From contig NZ_WTLI01000005.1 of NCBI RefSeq assembly GCF_011421635.1, positions 124,001 to 188,000 on the forward strand: 64,000 bases of DNA, given 5' to 3'. A program made the position numbers and the translations under genes. Shown here one piece after another: positions 35,402 through 44,444 of this stretch. Source of the DNA: Paenibacillus turpanensis (GTDB taxonomy: Bacteria > Bacillota > Bacilli > Paenibacillales > YIM-B00363). Within the stretch, counting starts at the first letter, position 1. Every line of letters begins with the position of its first letter. The notes under the pieces were generated by a model. The model saw only the letters and a list, made by a program, of their open reading frames with translations. It did not search any database and was not told the DNA's origin.

Positions 35402-35512
35402 AAAAAAATACGATGGGATTCTGCGGTATGATTAAAATAGGACTTTCGCTCACAAGCTGGCTTTACCGGCTGAACGTTTGGTCTGATTTCATCAAATGCG
35501 AACCCATCGTAT
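35402..35512 (-). promoter_or_regulatory. Structured livJ leader ending in an intrinsic terminator (candidate attenuator)
   Basis: On the minus strand ATACGATGGG (35503-35512) pairs with CCCATCGTAT (35408-35417), which is followed by seven T. The enclosed 85 bases can fold into at least two small hairpins, including UUCGC with GCGAA. A further upstream hairpin, CCGAAT with ATTCGG (about 35519-35551), precedes it. The layout, promoter then folded RNA then terminator then gene, is that of a riboswitch or attenuator. I do not recognise the class; the T-box sequence is absent. Confidence 0.55.
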
Positions 35513-35568
35513 GTATTCCGAATGATTGGGGCATCTTGCCAAGCAGGCATTCGGCTTCTGTTGCAAGG

Positions 35569-35598
35569 ATTATATAACCGCTGGTTATTTCCTGTCAA
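35569..35598 (-). promoter_or_regulatory. Sigma-A promoter of the liv operon
   Basis: TTGACA (35593-35598 on the minus strand) and TATAAT (35569-35574) are both consensus hexamers 18 bases apart. Transcription should start near 35562, giving a leader of about 260 bases. The region 35301-35796 has no other gene: it holds this promoter, the leader and the terminator at 35693. Confidence 0.85.
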
Positions 35599-35692
35599 TT
35601 GCTAAGTCGCATTTGTGTCATATAATATAACACTAATTTTACTTAGACTTATCTCAATCATGCCGTAGTTCAGACTGCTCCTTTCTTGCACG

Positions 35693-35731
35693 AAAAAAAA
35701 GACACAGCACGAGCAACGCTCGTATTGTGCC
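35693..35731 (-). terminator. Terminator of the uronide-utilisation operon
   Basis: CACAATACGAGC pairs with GCTCGTGCTGTG (one mismatch), followed by TTTTTTTT on the minus strand, about 65 bases after the DUF2264 stop. Confidence 0.92.
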
Positions 35732-35796
35732 GGATCATCTCATTAGGATAGAAATTTAAGTTTCTTGCTTTGCCACCAGTACATGCGATTTTACTT

Positions 35797-37800
35797 TTAT
35801 GACTCTGAGATTACGGGAACTTTCGGAATGACGATCGGACCGTTAGGCGAAGGGTTCACATAAACGACTATGTCCTTATCCGTAGTCTCCACCTTCGGAA
35901 CTTCCTTCCAATCGCTCAAGCTATTCTTGCTTCCCGCTTGACCATACACGGCGGTAGCAATCCAGTGGGTACCGGGTTCCAGCTTAGCGGTCACCGTCGG
36001 AATCACCGTCCGTGTGTGAAGCAAATTCGTGTTGGCGTGCGGAAAAATAAGCCTTGCCGAACCGCCGCCGAACAGGACGGAAACGCCGCTCGCCCCGTAG
36101 ACGGACAGCCCTGCGGCTTGGTTCTCCTCCTCGATGGCCCACCAAGCCTCTCCTTCTCCTTGCCGCCCCCGGTCTTCGATTCCGAGTGCAAAGCCCCCGT
36201 CCGCTGCATCTAATGCCCGGTCGGAACGGATGCAGTGCACACGTACGTGCCAGGGCGAGCCCGTGATGAGCCAGGTTTGCACCTCCACATCACGCCATGG
36301 CTTCCATTTGGCATAAATCATATTTTCACGAACAACAGCTTCCTCGGCCGTTCGTTTGACCCGGTACAAATTGTCGCCAGCCTCGCTTAACGCCAGCATG
36401 GAATCGTATGCGCCTTGACCGAGGCCCCACTCCGCGCGTGGAACACTAAAGCCGAATGCGCTGGAATACGCAAATTTTTCGTATTTTGCCGACGTATGCG
36501 TGTGCTCGTTCGTTCTGCGGGAGCCTGCATTAAAAACGACGACATGATTCCTGCCGATCTCCCGATGCACAATTTGCTTCGGCTCCTCCTGCACGGAGCA
36601 TTCGCCAAGCGTCGGAAGCGGCTGCTCCTCAGCCAGCCAGAACGGATGATTGGGCGAAAATGCAAGCGGTATAAACGATTTCAGCGCCCAATACGGCGAT
36701 CCTGGTGCGTTATAATTTTCCGCCATCACAAGGTTCGGATAAGCATATCCAATCGTTAGCGTTCCGTCCGGTTGAAAAATCGGCTGCCTGAACCACCAGC
36801 GCAAATTCCGCAGCAGGATTCCCTTGAGCACGCCCATCGGGACAACCTCGACTCCAGCGTATGCTAATGCCCCCCAAAACGCGCATTGCGAAAAGCGGTA
36901 CGTCAGACTTCTCCCGAAGGGCAGAGCGCTGCCGTCTTCAGCGAACCAGTACATAAATTGCTTGGCGAAGGCGGCAGCCCTTTCCTTGTACAAGGCAGAA
37001 CGGGCGGGGTCCTCTTTTTCCATGAGCACAGCATAAAGCAAACTGTAAAAATGAATGGCGAATGGGCCATAATAGTCGCAATGACCGTGCGGGCCATCGG
37101 TGTACCAGCCGTTTCCCATATAGAAGGCCTCGATACGGTCTAGGTAATGATTCATCAGTTCCCGGTCGTATGGCATGCCGACCGCACGAAAACCCAAATT
37201 GACAACCACCTGAAACAGCAGCCAATTGCAATCATGCAGCTTGCGATGGTTAATTTGCTCAAGCCACGAGTAAAGGCGCTCGCGTTCCTGCGAACGAAGC
37301 GGCTGCCATATTCGTTCGGGAGCCAGCGCCAGCGCAAAGCCCATTGCCGCCATTTCCACAAGCTTTTGGTCATAATCCGCCGCAGGACCCCAATACTCCG
37401 GATGCTCGGGGTTCGTTCCATTGCGGATGCCTTCCAGCACAACGGCCCACAGCTCGTCATGTGCAGACGTCGTTACATCTGAACCCTTCGAGCAGCTTTC
37501 TGCATCCGTCCAACCTTCCGGCAGAATCTGACTCGCAACGGTTGTCTTACTCGCATGTTCCAATGTACGGTCTGCTGCACAGCCGGCAGCCCATGGCACA
37601 AGCCCCCATAAAATACGAGAGAAGCCCTCCAGCTGGGCGGTGGCATCCGTCGCCCCGGAGCTCGTTGCTCCAAGATGCACCCTTGCTCTTCCTTCACTAA
37701 AATAAGGCAGCAGCGGCCGAAGCAATTGCTGTGCCGCGAGCTGCAGATCCTCTCGGGTAGAAAGCGGATTTTGGCTAATCGGTAATGATGATGGCTTCAT
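35797..37800 (-). CDS. DUF2264 protein, candidate sugar hydrolase of the uronide operon
   Basis: A 667-residue soluble protein of the DUF2264 family: an N-terminal alpha/alpha barrel-like part (LEGFSRILWGLVPWAAG near residues 57-73, NNWLLFQVVVNLGFRAVG-type helices, WYTDGPHGHCDYYGPFAIHFY) and a C-terminal beta part. There is no signal peptide. It lies 18 bases after the GH88 gene and is the last gene of an operon whose other enzymes cleave uronic-acid bonds. A role as a further exo-acting glycosidase is inferred from this place and from the barrel-type fold; the reaction is not known to me. AGGGGGTG precedes the ATG. Confidence 0.82.
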   Translation of the reverse strand: MKPSSLPISQNPLSTREDLQLAAQQLLRPLLPYFSEGRARVHLGATSSGATDATAQLEGFSRILWGLVPWAAGCAADRTLEHASKTTVASQILPEGWTDAESCSKGSDVTTSAHDELWAVVLEGIRNGTNPEHPEYWGPAADYDQKLVEMAAMGFALALAPERIWQPLRSQERERLYSWLEQINHRKLHDCNWLLFQVVVNLGFRAVGMPYDRELMNHYLDRIEAFYMGNGWYTDGPHGHCDYYGPFAIHFYSLLYAVLMEKEDPARSALYKERAAAFAKQFMYWFAEDGSALPFGRSLTYRFSQCAFWGALAYAGVEVVPMGVLKGILLRNLRWWFRQPIFQPDGTLTIGYAYPNLVMAENYNAPGSPYWALKSFIPLAFSPNHPFWLAEEQPLPTLGECSVQEEPKQIVHREIGRNHVVVFNAGSRRTNEHTHTSAKYEKFAYSSAFGFSVPRAEWGLGQGAYDSMLALSEAGDNLYRVKRTAEEAVVRENMIYAKWKPWRDVEVQTWLITGSPWHVRVHCIRSDRALDAADGGFALGIEDRGRQGEGEAWWAIEEENQAAGLSVYGASGVSVLFGGGSARLIFPHANTNLLHTRTVIPTVTAKLEPGTHWIATAVYGQAGSKNSLSDWKEVPKVETTDKDIVVYVNPSPNGPIVIPKVPVISES

Positions 37801-37817
37801 TGGCCCGCACCCCCTTC

Positions 37818-38945
37818 TTACCAGAACAGCTCTTGCTGCCCACGCAGCAAAGCGAGACCTTCAACAAAGAAATAATCGCCGTATATCAAAGGAACGTCGA
37901 TATTTTTGCCTTCCGGAACATGACTTGTTCCGTGCAGAATCAACCCCTCTTCCTCTGCATCCCAAGCACTGTACTTCGTAGACAAGGAATGCAGGATGCG
38001 CTCTCCCTGCCGGCCGTACAGGTCGGATTCAGCCGAATCGACCAAGCGGCCAAGCAGGATCAGCCCGCATGCCGCGCATGCGCCTGCCGAGGAATCCCGA
38101 TGCTTTGGCGCATCGGCCGGAAGCCGAAAATCCCATAGCGGCACGGCATCTTCCGGCAAATTTGCTATGAAAAAATGAGCGACCTGCTTAGCCGCCGTTA
38201 GATAGCGTTTTTCTTTCGTGTGCATGTAGCTGAGCGCCATCCCGTATAATGCCCACGCCGTGCCTCTTGACCAAGCGGAGTTTGCAGCGTATCCCTGCCC
38301 CCCGTTTGCCTCGAGCCTTTCCCCTGTATGCGGGTCAAAAATAACGATATGGTTTACGGAGCCGTCCGCACGAATGAAGTGCTCAAGCACCGTATTTGCA
38401 TGCTCCTCAGCGATATGCCGATATCGAGGGTCACCGGTCACGTCCGAAGCCCAGTACAGCAGCGGTAAATTCATCATGCAGTCGATGATCGCCCAGCCGG
38501 TATTGTCCTCGCCCGGACGCCAAGGATTCCATGCTCGAATGTACCGGCCCTTGATGTTAAAGCGAGCACATAATAAATTCGCAGCCAGCAGCGCACGGCG
38601 CTTCGAGTCCTCTTCACCAAGCAGCTTATATCGGGCAACGCTCGTCAGTGTCCACATAAAGCCGATATCGTGATCGAGCTTGTAATATTCGGTGATGACT
38701 TGATCGAGCTTTCTTTCACACGATTCAGCAATCTCCCGAAAGGTTTCCTCCGACGTTTCACGGTACAGCAGCCACAACAATCCCGGCCAAAACCCCGCCG
38801 TCCACCAATGTGCGGGCTCCAGCACATATTTCCCGTTCACACTCGCATGAGGAAAATGATCTCCGATTCGCCGGCTAGTCAGCTTCATTTTATCCACCGT
38901 ACGCTCCCATGCCTCTTGTACCCATGCTGAACGCTCCATCTCCAT
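37818..38945 (-). CDS. GH88 unsaturated glucuronyl hydrolase
   Basis: A 375-residue alpha/alpha-six-barrel enzyme of family GH88. It resembles the Bacillus sp. GL1 unsaturated glucuronyl hydrolase, which hydrates the 4,5-double bond left by polysaccharide lyases and frees the uronic acid. The two catalytic aspartates correspond to those in LDHDIGFMW (near residue 92) and WAIIDCMMNLPLLYW (near residue 153). YAANSAWSRGTAWALYG is another family signature. Cytoplasmic, no signal peptide. It follows the heparinase-like gene by 14 bases, a pairing that fits lyase plus hydrolase working in sequence. Confidence 0.92.
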   Translation of the reverse strand: MEMERSAWVQEAWERTVDKMKLTSRRIGDHFPHASVNGKYVLEPAHWWTAGFWPGLLWLLYRETSEETFREIAESCERKLDQVITEYYKLDHDIGFMWTLTSVARYKLLGEEDSKRRALLAANLLCARFNIKGRYIRAWNPWRPGEDNTGWAIIDCMMNLPLLYWASDVTGDPRYRHIAEEHANTVLEHFIRADGSVNHIVIFDPHTGERLEANGGQGYAANSAWSRGTAWALYGMALSYMHTKEKRYLTAAKQVAHFFIANLPEDAVPLWDFRLPADAPKHRDSSAGACAACGLILLGRLVDSAESDLYGRQGERILHSLSTKYSAWDAEEEGLILHGTSHVPEGKNIDVPLIYGDYFFVEGLALLRGQQELFW

Positions 38946-38959
38946 CTTACGATAACCCC

Positions 38960-40927
38960 CTATTCTTTACGTAATAAGTAGCCCTCTAACCGTACCTTCA
39001 TTTCATCTACAGCTCGCGGATCCAGCAAGGTAAAATCGATTGCGTACACAACCTCCGGTTCCGAACCTTTATTTATGAATGGATAGCATTGGACCGACGC
39101 TCGAATCCGCTCGCCGTCGTAGATCATTCTTACACCGGAATGGGCTCCCTCCACTCGAATGGACTGATCATCCTCCATGACTGGTTGGTATAGCGTAATC
39201 ATCCTACTTGTAAAAGCGGAAGGCTTCAGTCCATTCTCCAAACGATCAGTAAGCTCCACGGACACCATCGTTCTCTCATGAATTTGCACAGCGTCTGCGT
39301 TATCACAAACAGTAGATTTTCGTTCGGCCTGCTTATCCGCTTCCACTTGTGTTTCTTCCGTGGTAATCGTAAATTCACGTATTAAAGACTGTAAATTTGA
39401 GCAATCGTAAGCTTTCGTGAGATCCAGCACCAGCCGTTCCCTATTGGGCTCACGATCATACACCAGCACCTTCGCCCTCCGTTCATCGCCTGGCTGCTGA
39501 AAACCACCGTCAATGATCGGAACCGAATGACCCTGCGATCCGTTGCACAAATACGAATACCGCTCCCTGCCGAAATATCCCTTCGTGTACTCGCCGGATC
39601 CAAGATCGCTTACCAAGCTTTCCCCGTCGATATGCAAAACAAAGCTGCCGAGATCGTTATGGTTATGCGGCTCGTCATTGTGCCCGCCCTTTGCGGCGAA
39701 GGCGAACGGCCTCGAGCCGATTCTCCCCCGGTGAATGAGCCACTGCGCGTCGGGAAGATAATCGCTTCCTTCAGGCCATTCCTCTCCCGTCCACTCGGCA
39801 TGGCTCCATACAAAATCACGAATAAAGGGAGCCCATCTGCCGATCGGGTCTTCCACTATTTTATAGCGTTGAGATGCGGGTGGGACATGGACTTCAGGAT
39901 AATACTCCTTCAACCGGTGAATGAGGCCAGTCGAATAAGAAGCTTTCCTTTCGGTGTCGGAGAAGGGTACCGTATGACTGCCGGACAAGTAGCATTTTTG
40001 GTGAAAATGGGCAATTTGCCTTACCTTCTCATTGCCCATCAGGTTGATGGCGCCGGCCGTTCTTTCCTTAAGCAGTTCGGCAAAAAACAAATAAAAGCCG
40101 AAGCCGTAATTCCAGTAACCGACCCCCTCGGTGCAGGCACCGTCGTCACCAAAGCCGTCAAGGTAGCTGGACATCGTGCCGAGCACCCGATATAGAAGCG
40201 GCGCCAGCTCCTTCGCATGGGGCAGCACATATAGGGCGGCGGCTCCGATCGAACCTGCGCACACACTGGCCCAGTTGTTGCCCAATGTTTCCCACGAATA
40301 GCTTGAGCCTAATGAAGTGAACGGCTCAAGCACACGCTGGCGAATCTCCTGTTCCGCCCGCTGGGCAACAACGGGGGTTACCAGCTCTTTGACAAGCGAT
40401 AGGATCTCCGCCAGAGCAAAGGCGGTTTCCGCTGCGAACAAATCAATCGCGTATCGGGGATGCTCTCTCTGCGCAGCCTGTCGCGAAGAAGAAACAGCAG
40501 CCCCCTCTTCTACAAGCTGCATTGACGTTCCGCCCAAGTGAGCCGGCAGGCACCACGTATATTCATCGCAAATCGCCCAGATCGTATCCTCTAATGCTTC
40601 TGCATAAGAGAAACGCTGATCTTCTTCTAACAAGCAGGCAAAAGCCAAGAGGGACAAACGTTTTCGCCGTTCGAAATAGACCCGTTCGTACTCGATTCGG
40701 GAGCCCGTCGTATCGAATCGTTTATATAAGGAGAAGGGCAGCACAGGGATCGGCTTGCTCAGCAGACCCTCGTTTTCCTGTCGAATAGCGTGAATCATTT
40801 CCGAGTAATAAGGAGCACTGCGTATTTCCGCCCACTTCTGTTGGTCCCGTGCAGCGGGAAACAGCCGCTCAGCTGATCCCTCCGCCTCCCCCCATTCCAA
40901 TGCCTGCCAAACTTGACGGTAGTTCAA
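38960..40927 (-). CDS. Heparinase II/III-like lyase, cytoplasmic
   Basis: A 655-residue protein of the heparinase II/III type: an N-terminal alpha/alpha toroid (about residues 60-340; NNWASVCAGSIGAAALYVL, DDGACTEGVGYWNYGFGFY with the Tyr/Glu surroundings of the active site) and a C-terminal beta-sandwich with GGHNDEPHNHNDLGSFVLHIDG, whose His residues bind substrate and zinc in the family. Such enzymes split acidic polysaccharides by beta-elimination. There is no signal peptide, so it should act on oligomers already imported. The TTG at 40927 has GGAGG seven bases before; the ATG at 40933 overlaps that site. The substrate could be heparin-like, hyaluronan-like or another uronide. Confidence 0.9.
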   Translation of the reverse strand: MNYRQVWQALEWGEAEGSAERLFPAARDQQKWAEIRSAPYYSEMIHAIRQENEGLLSKPIPVLPFSLYKRFDTTGSRIEYERVYFERRKRLSLLAFACLLEEDQRFSYAEALEDTIWAICDEYTWCLPAHLGGTSMQLVEEGAAVSSSRQAAQREHPRYAIDLFAAETAFALAEILSLVKELVTPVVAQRAEQEIRQRVLEPFTSLGSSYSWETLGNNWASVCAGSIGAAALYVLPHAKELAPLLYRVLGTMSSYLDGFGDDGACTEGVGYWNYGFGFYLFFAELLKERTAGAINLMGNEKVRQIAHFHQKCYLSGSHTVPFSDTERKASYSTGLIHRLKEYYPEVHVPPASQRYKIVEDPIGRWAPFIRDFVWSHAEWTGEEWPEGSDYLPDAQWLIHRGRIGSRPFAFAAKGGHNDEPHNHNDLGSFVLHIDGESLVSDLGSGEYTKGYFGRERYSYLCNGSQGHSVPIIDGGFQQPGDERRAKVLVYDREPNRERLVLDLTKAYDCSNLQSLIREFTITTEETQVEADKQAERKSTVCDNADAVQIHERTMVSVELTDRLENGLKPSAFTSRMITLYQPVMEDDQSIRVEGAHSGVRMIYDGERIRASVQCYPFINKGSEPEVVYAIDFTLLDPRAVDEMKVRLEGYLLRKE

Positions 40928-40939
40928 GGCCATACCTCC

Positions 40940-42562
40940 TTACCCGGAACGTAAACTTCGGTTTCGGTAGTCCATCGGCGTCATACCCGTGCAGCCTTTA
41001 AACAGCTTAATAAAATAGCTCTGATTGTCGTACCCCAGCATTTCGGTTATTTTCACGACAGGATACGCCGTCTGATCCAGCAGCTGCTTTGCCCGATCGA
41101 TTTTTGTCCGAATGACGTATTCAATGAACGTCTCGCCGGTTTCTTTTTTAAAGAGCCTGCTGAAGTAGCTCGCGTTCAAATGCAGGCTGCCCGCCACTTC
41201 CTCCAGACTGATCCGTTGGTCCAGGTGGGCGGCAACATATTCGCACGCCTCCTGTACCTCCTTGCGATGAGACGCATATCTGTTCTTCTGGATCGCTGCT
41301 GCCAGCATAAGCAGCTGACCCACAAGCCAATCCTGCAGCTCCGGCAGCGATTCTATCTCCGCAGCATCCTTATGCAAACTTTCCGCGGATAACGAGCTGC
41401 GGAACGCACAAAGCGCATGCTGCTTCAGGCGAAGATCCAGCAGCAGCTTCAGGAACCATTCCTTCACGAGTCCCGGGGGATACCGTTTCGAACGTATAAA
41501 GCGGATCCACTCTGCAGTCTTCGCATGGATCGACTCGGAATCATGCTTCATTACTTGTTCGAGGAAGGCTTCGCTCGCTTCATCGTAATACGCAAACAAG
41601 TCAGCTGCCTCCGTAGGATAAGAAGACTGCACCGACATCATTTCACCCATGCTCCGGTAAAATCTCTGCTCCTCTGAAGCAAGCAGTGCCTGCGCGCTGC
41701 GCTTAACATCGTCATGAGACCTGCAAAGCCCGCCGATCATAAAGGACATCGAAATTTTCAGGCAGCGATATAGCGCATCTTGAACGTGTTCAAGCAAGCG
41801 GCGCGTCTCGTCGTACCCGTTGACGGTAAGCGTAGGCCGAAAGGAATGAAGAACAAACCATTTGCCGGATTCATACGGGAACGACAGTGCATGATCGGCA
41901 GAGCCCTCCAGCACCTCGTCAATCACGTTGGACACGGCAAAGCGAAGAATATCATCGGATGCAAAGCGCTGACGGGCCTGCCGCAAGCCGTCGATAAATC
42001 CGGCCGTAGGTAAAATGTTCCGCCCGGCCGCCGGCAGGCCGAAGCTCTCTAATTCCTCGATCCACCGCACTTTTTGGAGAATAGGCTGATTGAGCGTAGC
42101 TTGCATCCATCTCTCCCGCATGACATCCCTTGAACGGTCCGCCGCAAGACGCAGTCGGTCCTTCTCGACATCCTGGCGCTGCTCCTCATTTAGGCTTGCC
42201 GTGAATTTCTCCAGTAAGGGAATGAGATCCTCCGGGGTCAACGTATCTTTGATGAGATAATCATGGACTTGCAGCTGAAGGGCGCGCTTGGCGTATTCGA
42301 ATTCACTGTGGCAGGACAAAATCAGCACGCGCAGATTCGCGTTCCGTTTTTTCATAAGAGAAATTAATTCTAATCCATCCATCTTCGGCATTCCGATATC
42401 GGTAATGAGGATGTCCGGCATTGCCCGAAGCGACGCCTCCAGTGCGGCCGCGCCATTTTCAAAACAGCCTGCGACCCTCAGTCCAAGCGCTTCCCATGGA
42501 ATCGTCTCCTGCAGCAGCTCTAACACCGGATAATCGTCGTCAACCAGCATGACGCTACGCAT
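40940..42562 (-). CDS. YesN-type response regulator with AraC DNA-binding domain
   Basis: A 540-residue regulator: REC domain (about residues 1-120) with MLVDDDYPVLE, the phospho-acceptor aspartate in DILITDIGMPKMDG and a K in LIKDTLTP; a long middle region; and an AraC double helix-turn-helix at the end (ISLEEVAGSLHLNASYFSRLF). It is phosphorylated by the sensor kinase encoded just upstream, whose stop it overlaps, and should activate the uptake operon. The ATG at 42562 is chosen because GGAGGTGA lies nine bases before. Confidence 0.93.
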   Translation of the reverse strand: MRSVMLVDDDYPVLELLQETIPWEALGLRVAGCFENGAAALEASLRAMPDILITDIGMPKMDGLELISLMKKRNANLRVLILSCHSEFEYAKRALQLQVHDYLIKDTLTPEDLIPLLEKFTASLNEEQRQDVEKDRLRLAADRSRDVMRERWMQATLNQPILQKVRWIEELESFGLPAAGRNILPTAGFIDGLRQARQRFASDDILRFAVSNVIDEVLEGSADHALSFPYESGKWFVLHSFRPTLTVNGYDETRRLLEHVQDALYRCLKISMSFMIGGLCRSHDDVKRSAQALLASEEQRFYRSMGEMMSVQSSYPTEAADLFAYYDEASEAFLEQVMKHDSESIHAKTAEWIRFIRSKRYPPGLVKEWFLKLLLDLRLKQHALCAFRSSLSAESLHKDAAEIESLPELQDWLVGQLLMLAAAIQKNRYASHRKEVQEACEYVAAHLDQRISLEEVAGSLHLNASYFSRLFKKETGETFIEYVIRTKIDRAKQLLDQTAYPVVKITEMLGYDNQSYFIKLFKGCTGMTPMDYRNRSLRSG

Positions 42563-44369
42563 GTTCATTCACCTCCGATAAAGGAATCCGAACCGTAATG
42601 CATGTTCCTTCTCCTTCGGCGCTTGTTACACCGATTTGAACGGCGTCACCGAAGCGAATTCGCAATCGTTCATTCACATTCCGCAAGCCGATGCCGGAGA
42701 AGCGCGCACCCTGCTCTCCCCCGCCATCAATCACAGTATCGCGTTCCGCCAGCTTTCTGCGAAGCTTCCGCAGTGCCGCTTCCGGCATTCCGACTCCATC
42801 GTCGCACACCTTGACCTCAAGAAGCTGCGATTCAGCTTGGCAGGCGGACACTGAAATGCAGCCTGCAACCTTTTGCAGACCATGAATGATGGCGTTTTCA
42901 ATGAGCGGCTGCAGAAAAAATCGCGGCACCTTGGCCAGCATGACGTCCGCGGCGATATCGACATGAAGCTGCACCTTTTCTTTTTGCCGCATGTTCATGA
43001 GTGCAACATAATCAATCGCGATGCTAACCTCTTCATGCAGCGTGATCGATTCCTCCTCGCGTCCGATCGTCATTCGAAGCAAACGGGACAAGGAGGCGAG
43101 CATCGCCGCACTGTCCTGATCCCCTTTGCGCAGCACGGTCACCCGGATGGAGTTCAGCACATTAAACAAGAAATGCGGATTAATTTGCGCCTGCAGCATC
43201 GCAAGCTCTGCCTTTCGCTTTCTCGATTGCTCCAGCGTAATTTCCCGGATCATTTGTTTGATTCGATCCAGCATTTGATCGAAGGATGCGCCGAGACGGC
43301 CAATTTCATCGTTCCCCTTAATATGGGACCGAACCTCCAAATTCCCCCGCTGCACCGTATGGGCCAACTTTCCGAGCCGCACGAGCGGCCGTGTAAAGGT
43401 GCGGTTCAATATGATCATCAGCACGAGAAAAATGGCAAAAGAAATGATCTGCAGTACAAATACAGAGCGAAAGATGTCATTGATTTTATGGATCGCATCC
43501 TCATAAGGGGTAAGCATAACCAGCTTCCAATCCTTGATTGTTAACGGGCGCTGCGAAACGAGGAAATCTTCACCCCCGACTTCGATTAAAGCTGCATTCG
43601 AATGGCTGCCCGCTGTAAAAGGCGACAGCTCGCCGATACGCTCCCTCTGAAGATGGGTCATAATTCGATTGCTGCCATCGACGAGCATCGTTTCTTGACC
43701 TCCGGCCAGCCGTCTAAAAATATCCTGAATTTGTGTATCCGGGATCGAAACGATTACATAAGCATAGATCTCATAATTTGGTCGGCGTAGGGTCCTAGCT
43801 AGGCTGAGCTGGTGACGTCCCTTTTCGTATAAAAATGGGGACGGCTGTCCTTCAATCCAGTACGTATCCATTACCGCCAGATCATGTAACTTTTGAAACC
43901 ACGGCTCCTGAAAAAGCAGTGTCGGGTCATACTCCTGATACAAATAATTCGTAAATGATCGCCCGTCCGGCAGCAAAATCGTAATATAGGTTTTCTCGCC
44001 GACGATAGAAATGTTCTCGATTTTGCTTGTCACTTCATGCTGATCCACAAATTTGCGGTATTCCGCATCGGGACCCGTATATTGCTTACCTGCTTCGAGC
44101 TGCTTCAGAATGACATTCATTTGCGGTTCAACGGTGATGTAATTGGAAATATGGAGCATGTAATGAAACAGATTGGTTACATAGCCATCGATCAATTTCA
44201 ACTGCTCCGCGGCATTGGTTTCCGCCTGCTCCTTCACAGCGTCTTTGGTAAGCAGGCTGGACACGGTGAGTGTAATCAAGGTGGGAATAAGGAGGCAGGC
44301 GATCGACGTAAAAAGCAGCTTGTTGCGAAACGATCCGTTTCCTGCACGGAACCAGTGCCTCTGCTTCAC
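42555..44369 (-). CDS. YesM-type sensor histidine kinase
   Basis: A 604-residue membrane kinase: helix near residues 18-38, an extracellular sensing domain of about 250 residues (Cache-like), second helix near 305-325, HAMP domain, and the HisKA_5-type dimer domain with the phospho-accepting histidine in QAQINPHFLFNVLNSI. The ATPase domain carries ENAIIHGLQK and DDGVGMP. It is thought to sense a sugar or a loaded binding protein outside. GTG start after AAGGAG. It overlaps the response regulator gene. Confidence 0.94.
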   Translation of the reverse strand: MKQRHWFRAGNGSFRNKLLFTSIACLLIPTLITLTVSSLLTKDAVKEQAETNAAEQLKLIDGYVTNLFHYMLHISNYITVEPQMNVILKQLEAGKQYTGPDAEYRKFVDQHEVTSKIENISIVGEKTYITILLPDGRSFTNYLYQEYDPTLLFQEPWFQKLHDLAVMDTYWIEGQPSPFLYEKGRHQLSLARTLRRPNYEIYAYVIVSIPDTQIQDIFRRLAGGQETMLVDGSNRIMTHLQRERIGELSPFTAGSHSNAALIEVGGEDFLVSQRPLTIKDWKLVMLTPYEDAIHKINDIFRSVFVLQIISFAIFLVLMIILNRTFTRPLVRLGKLAHTVQRGNLEVRSHIKGNDEIGRLGASFDQMLDRIKQMIREITLEQSRKRKAELAMLQAQINPHFLFNVLNSIRVTVLRKGDQDSAAMLASLSRLLRMTIGREEESITLHEEVSIAIDYVALMNMRQKEKVQLHVDIAADVMLAKVPRFFLQPLIENAIIHGLQKVAGCISVSACQAESQLLEVKVCDDGVGMPEAALRKLRRKLAERDTVIDGGGEQGARFSGIGLRNVNERLRIRFGDAVQIGVTSAEGEGTCITVRIPLSEVNEHA

Positions 44370-44399
44370 GATATCGACTCCTTTCGTTTCGAAGACGAA

Positions 44400-44424
44400 A
44401 AGAGGCGCGATGCTTACGCCTCTT
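44400..44424 (-). terminator. Stem-loop between the binding-protein and kinase genes
   Basis: AAGAGGCG pairs with CGCCTCTT around a nine-base loop, directly after the binding-protein stop codon; the minus strand continues TTTTCG. Probably a leaky terminator that keeps kinase and regulator levels below that of the binding protein. Confidence 0.65.
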
Positions 44425-44444
44425 CCTCCTTATCATATCGCTAT

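Noticed and set aside
35402-35562. T-box riboswitch controlling the liv operon
   Set aside because: The conserved T-box sequence (AGGGTGGNACCGCG) is absent before the terminator; only a short ACCGC is present.
35197-35598. Open frame of 133 codons through the livJ leader
   Set aside because: It runs out of frame into livJ, has no ribosome site at its start, crosses the promoter and the terminator hairpin, and its translation resembles no family.
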